A stretch of DNA of 64,000 nucleotides from Typhlomys cinereus (taxonomy: Eukaryota; Chordata; Mammalia; Rodentia; Platacanthomyidae). Below are positions 19,986 to 30,314 of the stretch, piece after piece (within the stretch, counting starts at the first letter, position 1; every line of letters begins with the position of its first letter). The stretch lies in NCBI GenBank assembly GCA_023101885.1, contig JALPQD010000231.1, positions 2,256,042 through 2,320,041 on the forward strand. The letters are read 5' to 3'. The notes under the pieces were generated by a model. It was not told the DNA's origin, did no database searches, and saw nothing but the letters and a program-made list of their open reading frames with translations. Position numbers and translations under genes: made by a program.

Positions 19986-20817
19986 TGGCGGTGCCCATGG
20001 ACTCTCTGTCTTGCTTCCGCACCATGATTATCAGGTTCGCGCGAAGGGCCCGTGAACCACTGTGAAAAGCAGAGGATGAAAGGCCTGGCTTCGTCTTTGC
20101 TCGTGTGCGTGTAAACTTCGCGCAGCAGGCCCTTGGGAAAGAGTCCTGATGTGGGTAGTGCCTGGAGGTGACTGGGTGGGGCAGGAGCGACGGAGGGGTT
20201 TGTTTGTGTCTTGAGAATTGGCCTCCACGCCGCTGCTGGGGTGTTCTGGAGAGCCCCTCCTTCCGAGCGGAAGCAGGTGGTGAGCGGTTTCTTTGGGGAC
20301 CTGCCCGAAGCACATGCCGTTGCCTGACATGGTCAGTCGTGGTCAGGTTACCGAGGCCGGTTACAAGGCTGTCAGAGGGGATTCTGACGGAGGCAAGTCC
20401 CAAGAGGTCCCTTTCTGGATTGCAGAGAGTTCTTGCTGCCTGCAGGACATGGGACAAAGGGGCCCGGCTGCAATGATGGGGTAAGAGGGCCCCCCCCACA
20501 GCCCCCCTGCTGGTCTTAGGGTCAGCATCTTCCCAAGCCGACTCCTGAAGCCCACTACGCTTGCTGGGTCTCACGAGGGCTGGCGAGACCTGTCCCATGT
20601 CATCTGAGCTCTCAGAGAATCAAGTGCATAAAATCAAGGTGTGAAACTGCAACAAAGACAGAGTAACTTGTCTCCCCTAACAAACTGACAGGCATAAGCC
20701 TGCCTCTATGTAGCCCGTTGGCATCATGATTATTAGTGGCAGAAAAAGGAAGATTTACAACACTTGGAGATTTTTCGCCACTGAAAGCATTTGTTAAAAT
20801 CCCTGCAGTCAGAGAGG
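19986..20817. other. Unique sequence, no gene recognised
   Basis: Mixed sequence. A short poly(C) at 20489-20497. At 20700-20810 an AT-rich patch (CATGATTATTAGTGGCAG) could be conserved noncoding DNA. Confidence 0.4.
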
Positions 20818-20945
20818 AATGCGGCAGCCTGTAATCTCAGCCCATCCACGGGAGGCCCAGGGGGCAGCGCAGATTCAAGGCCGGCCCGGACCGTGCGTCG
20901 TGACCCTCAGTCACAAACAAGACACAAAGCAAGCACCCCCGGCCC
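20818..20945 (+). mobile_element. B1-like SINE, plus strand
   Basis: Diverged: CGGCAGCCTGTAATCTCAGC, GGGAGGCCCAGGGGGCAGC, GATTCAAGGCCGGCCCGGAC, then CAAACAAGACACAAAGCAAG as a degraded A-rich tail. Confidence 0.65.
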
Positions 20946-21180
20946 CACAAGAAACTTTCCTGTCTTGCACCCAGACTTATCACGGGGTCACGCAGCCTCT
21001 GCCACCTGGAGACGAAGGAAACAGCGTGGGTGGTCTTTGTTCTCTCAGGCCCCCCCACCTCCCCAGCACACACTTCCTTCTTCTGACAGCCGAGGCGGGG
21101 CCGGAGAAGCTCGCAGCAGCTCAGGAGTTGAGAGTCAGCCGTGACCCCTGCAGGGACTTGGGCCGTTCTGTCCCCTGCGA
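20946..21180. other. Unique sequence
   Basis: Short spacer between a B1 copy and the 27-bp array. Nothing recognised. Confidence 0.4.
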
Positions 21181-21600
21181 GGACGTCTATACCGCTCGCC
21201 ACCCGCAGGACGTCCATATCACTCGCCACCCACAAGGATGTCTATACCGCTCGCCACCCGCAGGACGTCCATATCACTCGCCACCCGCAGGACGTCTATA
21301 CTGGTCACCACCTGCAAGGACGTCCATATCACTCGCCACCCGCAGGACGTCTATACCGCTCGCCACCCGCAGGACGTCCATATCACTCGCCACCCGCAGG
21401 ACGTCTATACTGGTCACCACCTGCAAGGACGTCCATATCACTCGCCACCCACAAGGATGTCTATACCGCTCGCCACCCGCAGGACGTCTGTACCACTCGC
21501 CACCCGCAGGACGTCCATACCGCTCGCCACCCGCAGGACGTCCATACTGGTCACTTCAAGGACATCCATACTGGTCGCCATCTGCTGACCACATCTAAGT
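21181..21600 (+). repeat. 27-bp minisatellite, about 15 copies
   Basis: Units start GGACGTCTATACCGCTCGCC or GGACGTCCATATCACTCGCC and end ACCCGCA, with exact 27-bp spacing (21181, 21208 and onward). A third variant carries ACTGGTCACCACCTGCA. Because 27 is a multiple of 3, each frame reads its own nine-residue cycle. The open frames are artefacts. Confidence 0.96.
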
Positions 21601-21914
21601 TTCAGCTCTGAGTAGGATCGATCCGTTGGTGGGGTCCTTTGAAATGGAAAGCGGAGGTACCGTCGGGCCTGGCGAGAGGTGCTGGTCAGGATGAGGCCAT
21701 CCCAAGAAGGGGCAAGGATGTGGAGGGGAGAAAGTGCTGGGAAGGGTGGGAAATTCTGCCTGACGCCATAGTCATCCTTCCGGCCACACTGCACGGCCGG
21801 GAATGAAGATGCGTGGCCACATCTAGGGAAGGATGGCAGTGTGGGCCCCAAGTGTGTGGGGGAGCAGGGGCCGTCTGTCTGTACCTGTGCCACGAGATGA
21901 GTATGCTGGGGGGG
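21601..21914. other. Unique sequence
   Basis: Single-copy looking spacer. Nothing recognised. Confidence 0.4.
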
Positions 21915-22470
21915 GCGTGTGCGTGGGCGTGTGTGCGTGGGCGTGTGTGTACGTGTGTGTGGGCGCGTGTGTGGGTGTGTGTGGGCGTGTGTGTGCATGT
22001 GTGTGTGTGGGCACGTGTGTGCATGTGTGTGTGGGCATGTGTGTGCGTGTGCGTGTGTGTGGGCGCGTGTGCGTGGGCGCGTGTGTGTGGGCGTGTGTGT
22101 GGGCGTGTGTGTGGGCGTGTGTGTGCGTGTGTGTGTGTGTGGGCGTGTGTGCGTGTGTGGGCGTGTGTGTGGGCGTGTGTGGGCGTGTGTGTGGGGGCGT
22201 GTGTGCGTGTGCGTGTGCGTGCGTGTGCGTGTGTACGTGTGTGCGTGTGTGTGCGTGTGTGTGTGCGTGGGCGTGCGTGTGGGCGCGTGTGTGGGCGCGC
22301 GTGTGTGTGGGCGCATGTGTGTGCGTGTGCGTGTGTGTGTGCGTGTGCGTGTGTGTGCGTGTGTGTGGGGCGTGTGTGCGTGTGCGCGTGCGTGTGCGCG
22401 TGCGTGTGCGTGTGTGTGTGTGGGCGCGTGTGTGTGGGCGCGTGTGTGTGGGCGCGTGTGTGTGGGCGCA
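21915..22470 (+). repeat. GTGTGTGGGCGTG alternating purine-pyrimidine array
   Basis: About 555 bp of GTGTGTGGGCGCGTGTGTGT-like sequence, mostly alternating purine and pyrimidine with many GCGTGCGTGTGCGCGTG stretches. It sits against the tail end of the minus-strand SINE at 22480-22697. Reading frames of 200-350 codons (Cys/Val on plus, His/Thr on minus) are artefacts. Confidence 0.96.
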
Positions 22471-22479
22471 GGAGTGCAC

Positions 22480-22697
22480 ACTCACATGGTGTCAGCCTCA
22501 GGTGGTAGTTCTCAGGAACTGTCTGCGGTTGGTTTTTAAACAGGGTCTTTTGCTGGGGCCCCGGGTTTGCCCGTTAGGCTAGACAGAGCAGCCGGTGCCA
22601 TTCCAGTCTGGCTTTATTTACATGGCATCTGGGAACTGAAGTTGCCTCTTCATGCTGGCGAAGCACATTCCCAGCTGAGTGGTCTTCCCAGCCCCAC
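22480..22697 (-). mobile_element. B4-type SINE, minus strand
   Basis: B1-like part reversed (AAACAGGGTCTTTTGCTGGG, GTTAGGCTAGACAGAGCAGC, CCATTCCAGTCTGGC) followed by the reversed tRNA-like head (TACATGGCATCTGGGAACTG, CTTCATGCTGGCGAAGCACA, GTGGTCTTCCCAGCCCCA). Its tail side faces the TG/CG array. Confidence 0.65.
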
Positions 22698-23298
22698 GCG
22701 GTAGAAGTCTTAATAAACGCCTTGCTGGACAACGCGGAGACATGCTCAGGCCGGGGAGGGATGGTTCGGGTGGCCGGCCTTCTCCATTCTCCCCACGGGT
22801 CACTGCTGGGAGCCACGCAGGGCCGTCCACGGCAGGATCGGACACGGAGGCACCCCGCCTTTGGTTTCTTTGGCTGTCCTCAGCCTGAGGCGCGGGCCGG
22901 CAGTCAGGCCTGGGAGGGCGAGGAGGGATTACCTTTTCTGATCGCAAGGAAATGAGATGCCTAAGCTCCTGATGGAGTGATTTCTCTGAAAACCATCTTT
23001 GGGAAAATTGAACTTCTCCTGTTTACCTCGCAGCGGGCTCTTCGGCAGTGGGAAAGGCCTATTTCTGCACTTAATGAAATGGATCTTGGCAGTAAAGGGT
23101 TTCAAACTAACTTTGGATTTCTTTAAAAAGTAATCTCCTTACCGCTAGCTTTTCTTCTGTCCTTATAAAGAGGTTTTTTTTAAAATAGTGTTTTTAGACT
23201 ATGCAATTCCTCTCGGGCTGTTTCACACGCCATTAGCAAACTCATTTGTCACGGCCTTGATAATGGGGGGGCAGGATTTAAGGAGGACTTTCTAACAG
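22698..23298. other. Unique sequence, right half possibly conserved noncoding
   Basis: 22698-22940 is ordinary GC-rich sequence. 22950-23280 is AT-rich with long non-repetitive homopolymer-poor words (GCACTTAATGAAATGGATCT, CCATTAGCAAACTCATTTGT). It resembles a conserved noncoding element, but only an alignment can show that. Confidence 0.4.
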
Positions 23299-23333
<35 letters not shown>

Positions 23334-23790
23334 TGTGTGTCTGTGTATTCATGTCTCTGTATGTCCATCTGTGTATATCTGTACATGTGTGTCTCTGTAC
23401 TCTGTTGGTATCTGTATATGTATTTCTCTCTGTGTATATTTGTGTGTCTGTATATATGTATATGTATGTATATCTGTGTTTGTATGTCTGTGTGTCTGTG
23501 TATGTCCTCCTGTGTATATCTATATGTGTGTCTGTATGTGTATCTGTGAAAGTATGTCCTACTGTGCGTATCTATATGTGTGTCTATGTATGTATCTGTG
23601 ACTGTATGACCTACTGTCTATATATGCATCTGTGTATTTATCTATGAATACGTCCTCCTATGTGTGTCTATATGCGCATCTGTGAATGTGTGTCTACTGT
23701 GTGTGTCTATATGTGCGTCTCTGTGTGTATCTATGTACATGTGTCTCTGTGTGTGTCTGTTCATCTCTGCATGTGTTCATCTGCACACAT
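23299..23790 (+). repeat. TG/TCTGTATATG degenerate array
   Basis: Starts as pure (TG)n (23299-23326) and then decays into TGTGTATATCTGTATGTG-type units for nearly 500 bp. Plus-strand Cys/Val/Tyr frames are artefacts. Confidence 0.92.
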
Positions 23791-24429
23791 TATATTTGAA
23801 ATCTGTTCAAAGCACACAGAGTGGGAGACAAGCTTACTGCGCCCGTTGGTCTCAGCTGGTTTTCTCCGGATGTCCCGATAGCAGACATAAAACATTAAGG
23901 GGGGAAATCAATGGCTGCGTTCCCTCGAACAGACACCAAACGCATAGCTGTTGTTTCTTGCTTCAACTTGTACCAGAGACATCTTTCAAACAATTCAGTA
24001 AATTTCTTTTCAGCCCACTCCCATGCTGAGATCAAAACTTTCAGAATGAAAAATTGCTCGCTTGTAGCAGTGTGGAGCCTTCGTGTGGAAAGAAATCAAG
24101 CCTGGGCCCTCCCACTGGTGCGTGTGAGATCAGTGCTCAGCCTGACGCCGGGAGATGCAGGCGTGGACCAGATGGTAGGGGGCGGCCCGAGGAACTGCGG
24201 GGCCTCATTCCTGGGGTGCAGTTTGGAGCAATGGCTCTCGTGCCAGGCTGACCCCCCTGCCCCCATGGCTGACTGCTTTCCTTGGTGCAGTGGAATAAGG
24301 CCCGGCGCAGCTGCTTAGCGTGACTCGAGTGTGTAAGGACCTGTGCTCAGCCTCAAGACCCTGCACCTCTCCACCCTGAGATGTCCAGTTGCTGGGAGAA
24401 TCCAGCGAGTCCTTCAAGTGCCGCGCCTC
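23791..24429. other. Unique sequence, no gene recognised
   Basis: AT-rich to about 24060, then GC-richer. A 135-codon plus frame (23911-24318) has no recognisable domain. A weak tRNA-like SINE head may lie at 24285-24370. Confidence 0.4.
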
Positions 24430-24715
24430 AGCCGGGGAGACGGCCCGTGGGTAAGAGTCCACCAAAAGTGGAGCCATGGAGGGCCAGATGTGTAGCAAGG
24501 ACATCTGTAATCTCAGTGCTCTTAGAGAGGCGGAGGTGGAGACAGACACTCCCGGAATCCAGGAAGCTCTCGCCGGCCGGCCTGCAATGTGCAACCGAAA
24601 AGCAGCGCAGAGATGGCGCCTTGGACAAGAGCGAGGCAACAAGAACAAAGTGGCTGCCAAGGTCCGACCTTGACGTTGTCCTCTGACTCCATGTGCACCA
24701 TGATCTATGTTCAAG
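24430..24715 (+). mobile_element. B4-type SINE, plus strand
   Basis: tRNA-like head (CAGCCGGGGAGACGGCCCGT, GGGTAAGAGTCC), a B1-like middle (CATCTGTAATCTCAGTGCTC, AGAGGCGGAGGTGGAGACAG) and the typical 3' part (ACCTTGACGTTGTCCTCTGA, CTCCATGTGCACCATG). Diverged. Frames across it on both strands (169 and 101 codons) are not genes. Confidence 0.7.
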
Positions 24716-25394
24716 CCTCACAAGAGGGAAGGAGGGTCCAGGGCTCAGGGCGGCGTTGAGCCCGTATGATACAGACCTGCGACCTCCCAGCTAGGACCCT
24801 TCACTAAACACCACAGGCTGGGGAATAGCAGGGTACCTTGGGGTGCAGAAGGAAGAGTGGGGGAAGCACGCTTGTCTTCAAGGAGAGGAAGGCAGACGGC
24901 AGGGCTAAGAGGCAGGAAAGGGGAGGAAGGTCAAGCCACACATAGCTCGTCGTGGCAGCAGGAGACCCCAACTCCCTTTCATTGTAGCAGCTCGGAAGCA
25001 TGCTGCCCAGGTGTGGTCGTGGCGCGTCCATCTCTTCTTGAGTCCCTGCCCTCGACGCTCAGTAGCTGCGTGGGGCTCTTGACCTGTCTCTTGTTAACTT
25101 ACAGCAGCGTCACCCAGCACATACCTCGTGTATAGTAACTCAAATACTGCTCTAGAGCTGTCAATCAGCAGAATCGGGTGGATACCCGTGTCCCCGCTCC
25201 ACGTGGAAGAGGGCTCATGCCGGTGAACACTCCCCAGCCCCTGAGACTCCCCACTTATTTTAATAAATGCTGGTCTCCCTTCTGTCGCGCAAGCTTGGAA
25301 ACCTGCCCTCCGTGAGCATCATGTCCTTGATGCTGCTCCTTCCCATGAATTTCTCCGACAGTCGCTAGCAGCTGTGTGACAAGGACCCATGCAG
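24716..25394. other. Unique sequence, no gene recognised
   Basis: Ordinary sequence with frames under 95 codons and no recognised family. Confidence 0.45.
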
Positions 25395-26335
25395 GGGCCT
25401 CAGCTCTGTGTGGAGACGGCGACTTGGCACCTCAGCTCTGTGTGGTGGTGACTTGGCACCTCAGCTCTGTGTGGTGGTGACTTGGCACCTCAGCTGTGTG
25501 TGGAGATGGTGACTTGGCACCTCAGCTCTGTGAAGATGGTGACTTGGCACCTCAGCTCTGTGTGGTGGTGACTTGGCACCTCAGCTCTGTGTGGAGATGG
25601 CGACTTGGCACCTCAGCTCTGTGAAGATGGCGACTTGGCATCTCAGCTCTGTGAAGATGGTGACTTGGCATCTCAGCTCTGTGTGAAGATGGTGACTTGG
25701 CATCTCAGCTCTGTGTGAAGATGGTGACTTGGCATCTCAGCTCTGTGTGAAGGTGGTGACTTGGCATCTCAGCTCTGTGTGGTGGTGACTTGGCATCTCA
25801 GCTCTGTGTGAAGATGGTGACTTGGCACCTCAGCTCTGTGTGAAGATGGTGACTTGGCATCTCAGCTCTGTGTGAAGATGGTGACTTGGCATCTCAGCTC
25901 TGTGTGGAGATGGTGACTTGGGCATCTCAGCTCTGTGTGGAGATGGTGACTTGGCATCTCAGCTCTGTGTGGAGATGGTGACTTGGCATCTCAGCTCTGT
26001 GTGGAGATGGTGACTTGGCATCTCAGCTCTGTGTGGAGATGGTGACTTGGCATCTCAGCTCTGTGTGGAGATGGTGACTTGGCATCTCAGCTCTGTGTGG
26101 AGATGGCGACTTGGCATCTCAGCTCTGTGTGAAGATGGTGACTTGGCATCTCAGCTCTGTGTGAGATGGTGACTTGGCACCTCAGCTCTGTGAAGATGGT
26201 GACTTGGCACCTCAGCTCTGTGAAGATGGTGACTTGGCATCTCAGCTCTGTGTGGAGATGGTGACTTGGCATCTCAGCTCTGTGTGGTGGTGACTTGGCA
26301 CCTCAGCTCTGTGTGGTGGTGACTTGGGTATCTTT
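25395..26335 (+). repeat. 32-bp minisatellite with 27/28-bp variants, about 30 copies
   Basis: The unit runs GGCATCTCAGCTCTGTGTGG then AGATGGTGACTT. Shorter units lack the AGA or GTGTG part. Copies with GGCACCTCAG lie mainly at both ends and copies with GGCATCTCAG fill the middle. There is almost no long open plus frame. A short minus frame (26087-26272) is an artefact. Confidence 0.97.
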
Positions 26336-26686
26336 TGAGGGTTCCTTTACTGCAGAATGAGAGAAACACTTTTGAGGACTCGCACATAGCTCACCAGGTG
26401 TGAGAGTTGTGAGTAGTGACAACACCGAGGACGTGACCCCGGAATCCCCCTTTCACTGTGAAACACGTAAAGGAAGCTCCCGCCCACTCCACCCCTTTTT
26501 CCCACTTCCCATATCTTCTTCACACAGCACAGCCCACATTTTACTCACTGATTTTAGAGTCTTCCTGGGTTCCTCAGAGAGGCACTGGGCAGACAGAAAT
26601 AGCCACTTGACAGTGCCACGTGACCTCATGGGACACTCTGGAAAGTGACCTGCTGTCTGGGCCCCTAGTGTAGATAGGGCCCACGG
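26336..26686. other. Unique sequence
   Basis: Single-copy looking. Nothing recognised. Confidence 0.4.
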
Positions 26687-26760
26687 TGGGCGTGGCCTAG
26701 TGTGGGTGTGGCCTAGTGTGGGCGTGGCCTAGTGTGGGTGTGGCCTAGCGTGGGTGTGTC
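26687..26760 (+). repeat. 16-bp tandem repeat, about 4.5 copies
   Basis: Units GTGGGCGTGGCCTAGT and GTGGGTGTGGCCTAGT alternate. Confidence 0.93.
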
Positions 26761-27239
26761 CAGACAGCAGACTATCTCCAGAAAGCTCCCTAAGTATCTC
26801 ACAGGGTTTGGACACGGGGTACCAGCGCACAGGGAAAGCTTGGTTGCACCCTACACCCTAGAGTCCATCTTTACCCACTCCCTCTCTCCCTGTGCCCGGC
26901 TTCTTATCCAGGACTGGACGGCTGTATAAACTGACATCTGTGGACTAACGACACTTTATATAACGGAACTGAAGGCTTTACAAGCGAGACAGCAAATTCT
27001 GAGTGAGGATGAGATGCAGATGAGTTTATGAGGAAGCTTAGCATGCTCTTTAAAATTCCTGCCATGCATCTCGCCGCCACAGGTATCCTGGATGAAGCCT
27101 AGTAGGCTACACACATGCAAGACACTTGGAAGTGGGAGGGAGACTGGCGAGAAAGAAGGAAAAACAGCTGGGAGAGGGGGATGGGGTTAGTGTAAAGGGA
27201 GGAAAGTGGCAGAAATTCCCCTATTCATATGTGAAAGTG
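26761..27239. other. Unique sequence
   Basis: No gene or repeat recognised. Confidence 0.4.
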
Positions 27240-27440
27240 TCAGAGAATAAAAAATTTTTTGCAACAAATTTTGTTTTTATTAGCATCTCGTACCTTATAA
27301 TATTTTCATACCTTAACCCCAATCCCTCCCCCTTCTCTTCCCACTGCGACTTTCTTCACTCCTCCCTGATTTCCTCCTGATTTCAAGTCATTTTTCTCAT
27401 GCGTGACGCATGGGTGGCTTTTGATAGCCGAGCGCTTGCC
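27240..27440 (-). mobile_element. Possible L1 3'-end fragment, minus strand
   Basis: The order ATTTTGTTTTTATTAGCATC, ACCTTATAATATTTTCATAC, CCCAATCCCTCCCCCTTCTC resembles the reversed 3'-UTR of rodent L1/Lx elements (T-rich start, 'ttttcatac', then a C-rich 'cccctcccc' part). No coding remnant is attached. Confidence 0.4.
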
Positions 27441-27682
27441 GGAACATGAACGTTGTCAGTGTACATTGGGGAAGCATCTTCCTTTCCCGCCATCCAGCAT
27501 TCACCCTCCACAGTCTCTCAGGTGTGGCGCCACTTAAGATCCTTGGCCTTCCATGGTGAAATGTTGATAGGACAAGATAATATGAAACAATTTAACCTGA
27601 GTAAGTACTTGCTGCCTCCTTGGATTTTACTGAGTAGTAAGAAAAGAATTCTTTTGTATTTTTCTTAACTCATCTAGAATCA

Positions 27683-27683
<1 letters not shown>
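27441..27683. other. Unique sequence
   Basis: Nothing recognised. Confidence 0.35.
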
Positions 27684-27733
<50 letters not shown>

Positions 27734-27960
27734 CAGAGGACACTGTATGTGCCTGTGGAGCCCCCAAGGGTGACTTTGCAGATCACCCTGGATTGCACTA
27801 CTTTCTCTTTGCTTTGCAATGGAGTTTCCCAGGCTGTGCCTTTCAGGGCCAGAAGCACAGGTCGCCACCATTTCTGGCCTGCTGTTTTTACATGGGATCG
27901 GTGATCCAAACCTTCTCCTTTCTAGGCAGAGTCTTAACCCCTGAGCCATCTCTCCAGCCC
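27684..27960 (-). mobile_element. B3-like SINE (copy D), minus strand, with (GT)23 tail
   Basis: Pure (GT)n from 27685 to 27730, then CCAAGGGTGACTTTGCAGAT, GGAGTTTCCCAGGCTGTGCC, TTCAGGGCCAGAAGCACAGG and a reversed head ending CTGAGCCATCTCTCCAGCCC. Same family as the copies at 3.7, 34.5, 36.2 and 58.5 kb but more diverged. No clear target-site duplication. Confidence 0.85.
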
Positions 27961-27997
27961 ATGTGTGACTCTTAAATTCAATTTAATGCTGTTTGTT

Positions 27998-28143
27998 TAT
28001 TTTTGTCGTTTTGGGGACAGGCTCTCTCATTGTCTAGGCTGATCTTGAACTCACCGTGTAGCCAAAGGTGATTTGAAACTTTGATCTTGCTGCCCTGTCT
28101 CCCAAGAGCTGGGGTACAGACGTGGGCCACCACGCTGGCCCTG
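27998..28143 (-). mobile_element. B1-like SINE, minus strand
   Basis: GGGGACAGGCTCTCTCATTG, TCTAGGCTGATCTTGAACTC, CAAGAGCTGGGGTACAGACG, GGGCCACCACGCTGGCC. A near full-length reversed B1. Confidence 0.85.
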
Positions 28144-29150
28144 AGATTATTTTATTGTTGTCGTTTGCTTGCTGTGATGTCAGCCCACAAGTGATAAGTG
28201 TACAAGCTTGCTGTCTGATTGGGAAGCGACACGGACAGTTTGGGTCTATGCCTGAGAGGACTTGGCAAATAAACACCCAAGAGTTCATGACCTTTTCGGT
28301 ACGTATGGCCATCCAAAAAGGTGCCGAGACAATTGAATAAATCCGCCCTGCTGAGCAGCTGAGGGAAAGAGATGCCTGACTCGTGTGTGTCTGTGTGTGT
28401 GGACACAAGGTGCCTTCAAGGCTGGCAACTGACAATGTTTTCTCCGCGCTTCCCCGCTGAGACAAGGCTTCATTCTGGACAGGACCTCTCCTTTCTTTGC
28501 TGGCTCAGAACTCCGCGTCTTCATTCCCTCTGGATCGATGGCCGGGGTGACCTGGGACAGATCCTGCCTAAGGCCTGACGCCTCTGTTTTTCTAAGGGGA
28601 GATTAGTCCTCTCTAATTCCTGTCTTCTCTGCTCTAAGACGGGAGGTGCTCAGAAGCGAGCGAGGACGCATTCCCGGACCCTGCAGTGATTAAGACGTTC
28701 CTGAGGGGTCTGATGGTGTCTCCACCCCCTTCCTGGCTCCGCTCCCGCCCATTCTACCAATCAGGTGCTCACAAAGCCTGGCATTCAGCCCCAACCTTCC
28801 TCTCCAGCCATGTCCTGCCTTCTTCTCTTTCTAACACCTCAAAGTTTTAATTGGTCCGGGAAGGGTGAAAGATGCCAGTGTAGATAGTTAAACATTGGTT
28901 TGCTGGTTGGTTTAGCTGCGGGGTCAGTCAAGCACCATTATCAGCGTTTCTAGGGAGGAGTTGGGTGGTCATCTCATTGTGAAGTTTATTTCCCAATAAA
29001 ACCCCTCGGGAAATACCCAGCGAGGCAGGTCTGAGCAAGGAGACTTCTTGGCCTCCTTGCTGAGTCTCTCTCACAGGCTGTTTCTCTCCCACACTGGGTC
29101 TCCTGATTCCACCTGCTGTTGCAAACGTAGCACCCTCAAGTGATTCTTAA
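28144..29150. other. Unique sequence, no gene recognised
   Basis: About 1 kb. Frames of up to 143 codons on the minus strand cross into the neighbouring B1 and show no domain. Confidence 0.45.
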
Positions 29151-29151
29151 G

Positions 29152-29206
29152 ACCAGCAGCAGGAGCAGCAGCAGCAGCAGGAGCAGCAAGAGCAGCAAGA
29201 GCAGCA

Positions 29207-29272
<66 letters not shown>

Positions 29273-29276
29273 GCGG
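29152..29276 (+). repeat. CAG repeat with a pure (CAG)20 core
   Basis: Interrupted CAG/GAG/CAA triplets from 29152, then an uninterrupted CAG x20 at 29211-29270, then two CGG triplets. One plus frame (29140-29628) would read poly-Ser followed by unremarkable sequence, and one minus frame (29071-29307) would read poly-Ala. Neither resembles a known protein outside the repeat, so a coding role is not supported. Confidence 0.97.
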
Positions 29277-29639
29277 CTTCTTCTCTTGCCCCGCCTCTTG
29301 CAAGCATTGCTCAGTAAGGCTCCTTGGTGCTGATGTCTGTGGAATGCGGTCCAGATGTTCTATTGTGCTCAGAGCAGCCAGTGTGGCTCATCCTATCTCT
29401 AGCCCTTGGGGTCCTCCCTCGAGTGGTCTTGCTTCACAGGGTACGGAGTTGCCCTCCGTGCTGCACGCTGGGCATGTCTGTCTGCTCAGCTGCAGGCTCT
29501 GCTTTGGCCTTGGCTGTGCGCCTTCCATGTGGGGCGGACGGCGTGTTCTCGGTAGCTGTGCCAGGCGCCCGCTGAACGAAGGGCTTGGTCCTACTTGTGC
29601 TGTCTCCATGTGTTGCTGTCTCAGGTAGACACAGGTGCC
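29277..29639. other. Unique sequence
   Basis: No recognised family. The downstream end of the poly-Ser frame lies here. Confidence 0.4.
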
Positions 29640-29815
29640 GACAGGGCATATCCATAGAGAATTAGTGGTTGAGTTAAGCCCGAGCAAACCTGCAGGAGAT
29701 TGTCTAGTGGATGGGGAAGGCCCAGCCATGTATAACTGCACTATTGTAAGAGAAAATAAACCCCTTGCTCCCTTAAGTCATTTGACGGTCTTTTATCAGC
29801 AACCATGCAGGCGAA
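29640..29815 (-). mobile_element. Possible URR1-like fragment, minus strand
   Basis: The words GAGAAAATAAACCCCTTGCT and CCCTTAAGTCATTTGACGGT followed by TTATCAGCAACCATGCAGG match the end of a common rodent repeat ('aaataaacccttcctcccttaagttgct...tatcacagcaac'). The left boundary is unclear. Confidence 0.4.
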
Positions 29816-30314
29816 CTGCAGACTTGCTCTGCCCTGGTCTTCTGCCCCTTTGTGGTTACCCGTCATCATCTCTGCCCGCCCTTTGGAGTGCGCTCTCTAA
29901 GGAGCGTGTCTTCAGAAGCCTGCTCTCGTCGCGAGGGGTCGCAGGACCCCCCGCGGTGGGTCCTTCTCTCTGGCCGTTCTCACCTGTGTCCCAGGGCACG
30001 TGTTGCTTTGCTGTGGAGCTGCTTGGACGTCCAGAGAGTGGGAGTCACAGCAAACGGAACAAATTCAACATCGTGCTCATCGGTGTCTCTGCCTGGTAGC
30101 GGATGGTGGTGGGTCTTTCATGATCCCCTCTCAGGCCTGGTGACGCGGGGTCTTATCCTCCAGGGACTGTGAGTGGGGCTTCTAGTAAATCTCTCAGGTT
30201 TATTTCTCTACATTTCTTTGGTAACAACAAGCCCTGGGAGGATTTCCCCTGAGTCACAGTAGGGAATGAGCTAAGGACTCAGGGAGCAGACCTAGATCTG
30301 GGGGGTTTTCATAT
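29816..30314. other. Unique sequence
   Basis: Nothing recognised. Overlapping 106- and 154-codon frames have no domain. Confidence 0.4.

Noticed and set aside
18757..20598. 613-codon minus-strand frame (Arg/Gln/Asp/Glu cycles with a non-repeat N-terminal part)
   Set aside because: Two thirds is the 20-bp array. The rest (about 200 residues from unique DNA) shows no domain, and the frame is open by composition.
24205..24714. 169-codon minus frame
   Set aside because: Largely antisense to a B4-type SINE.
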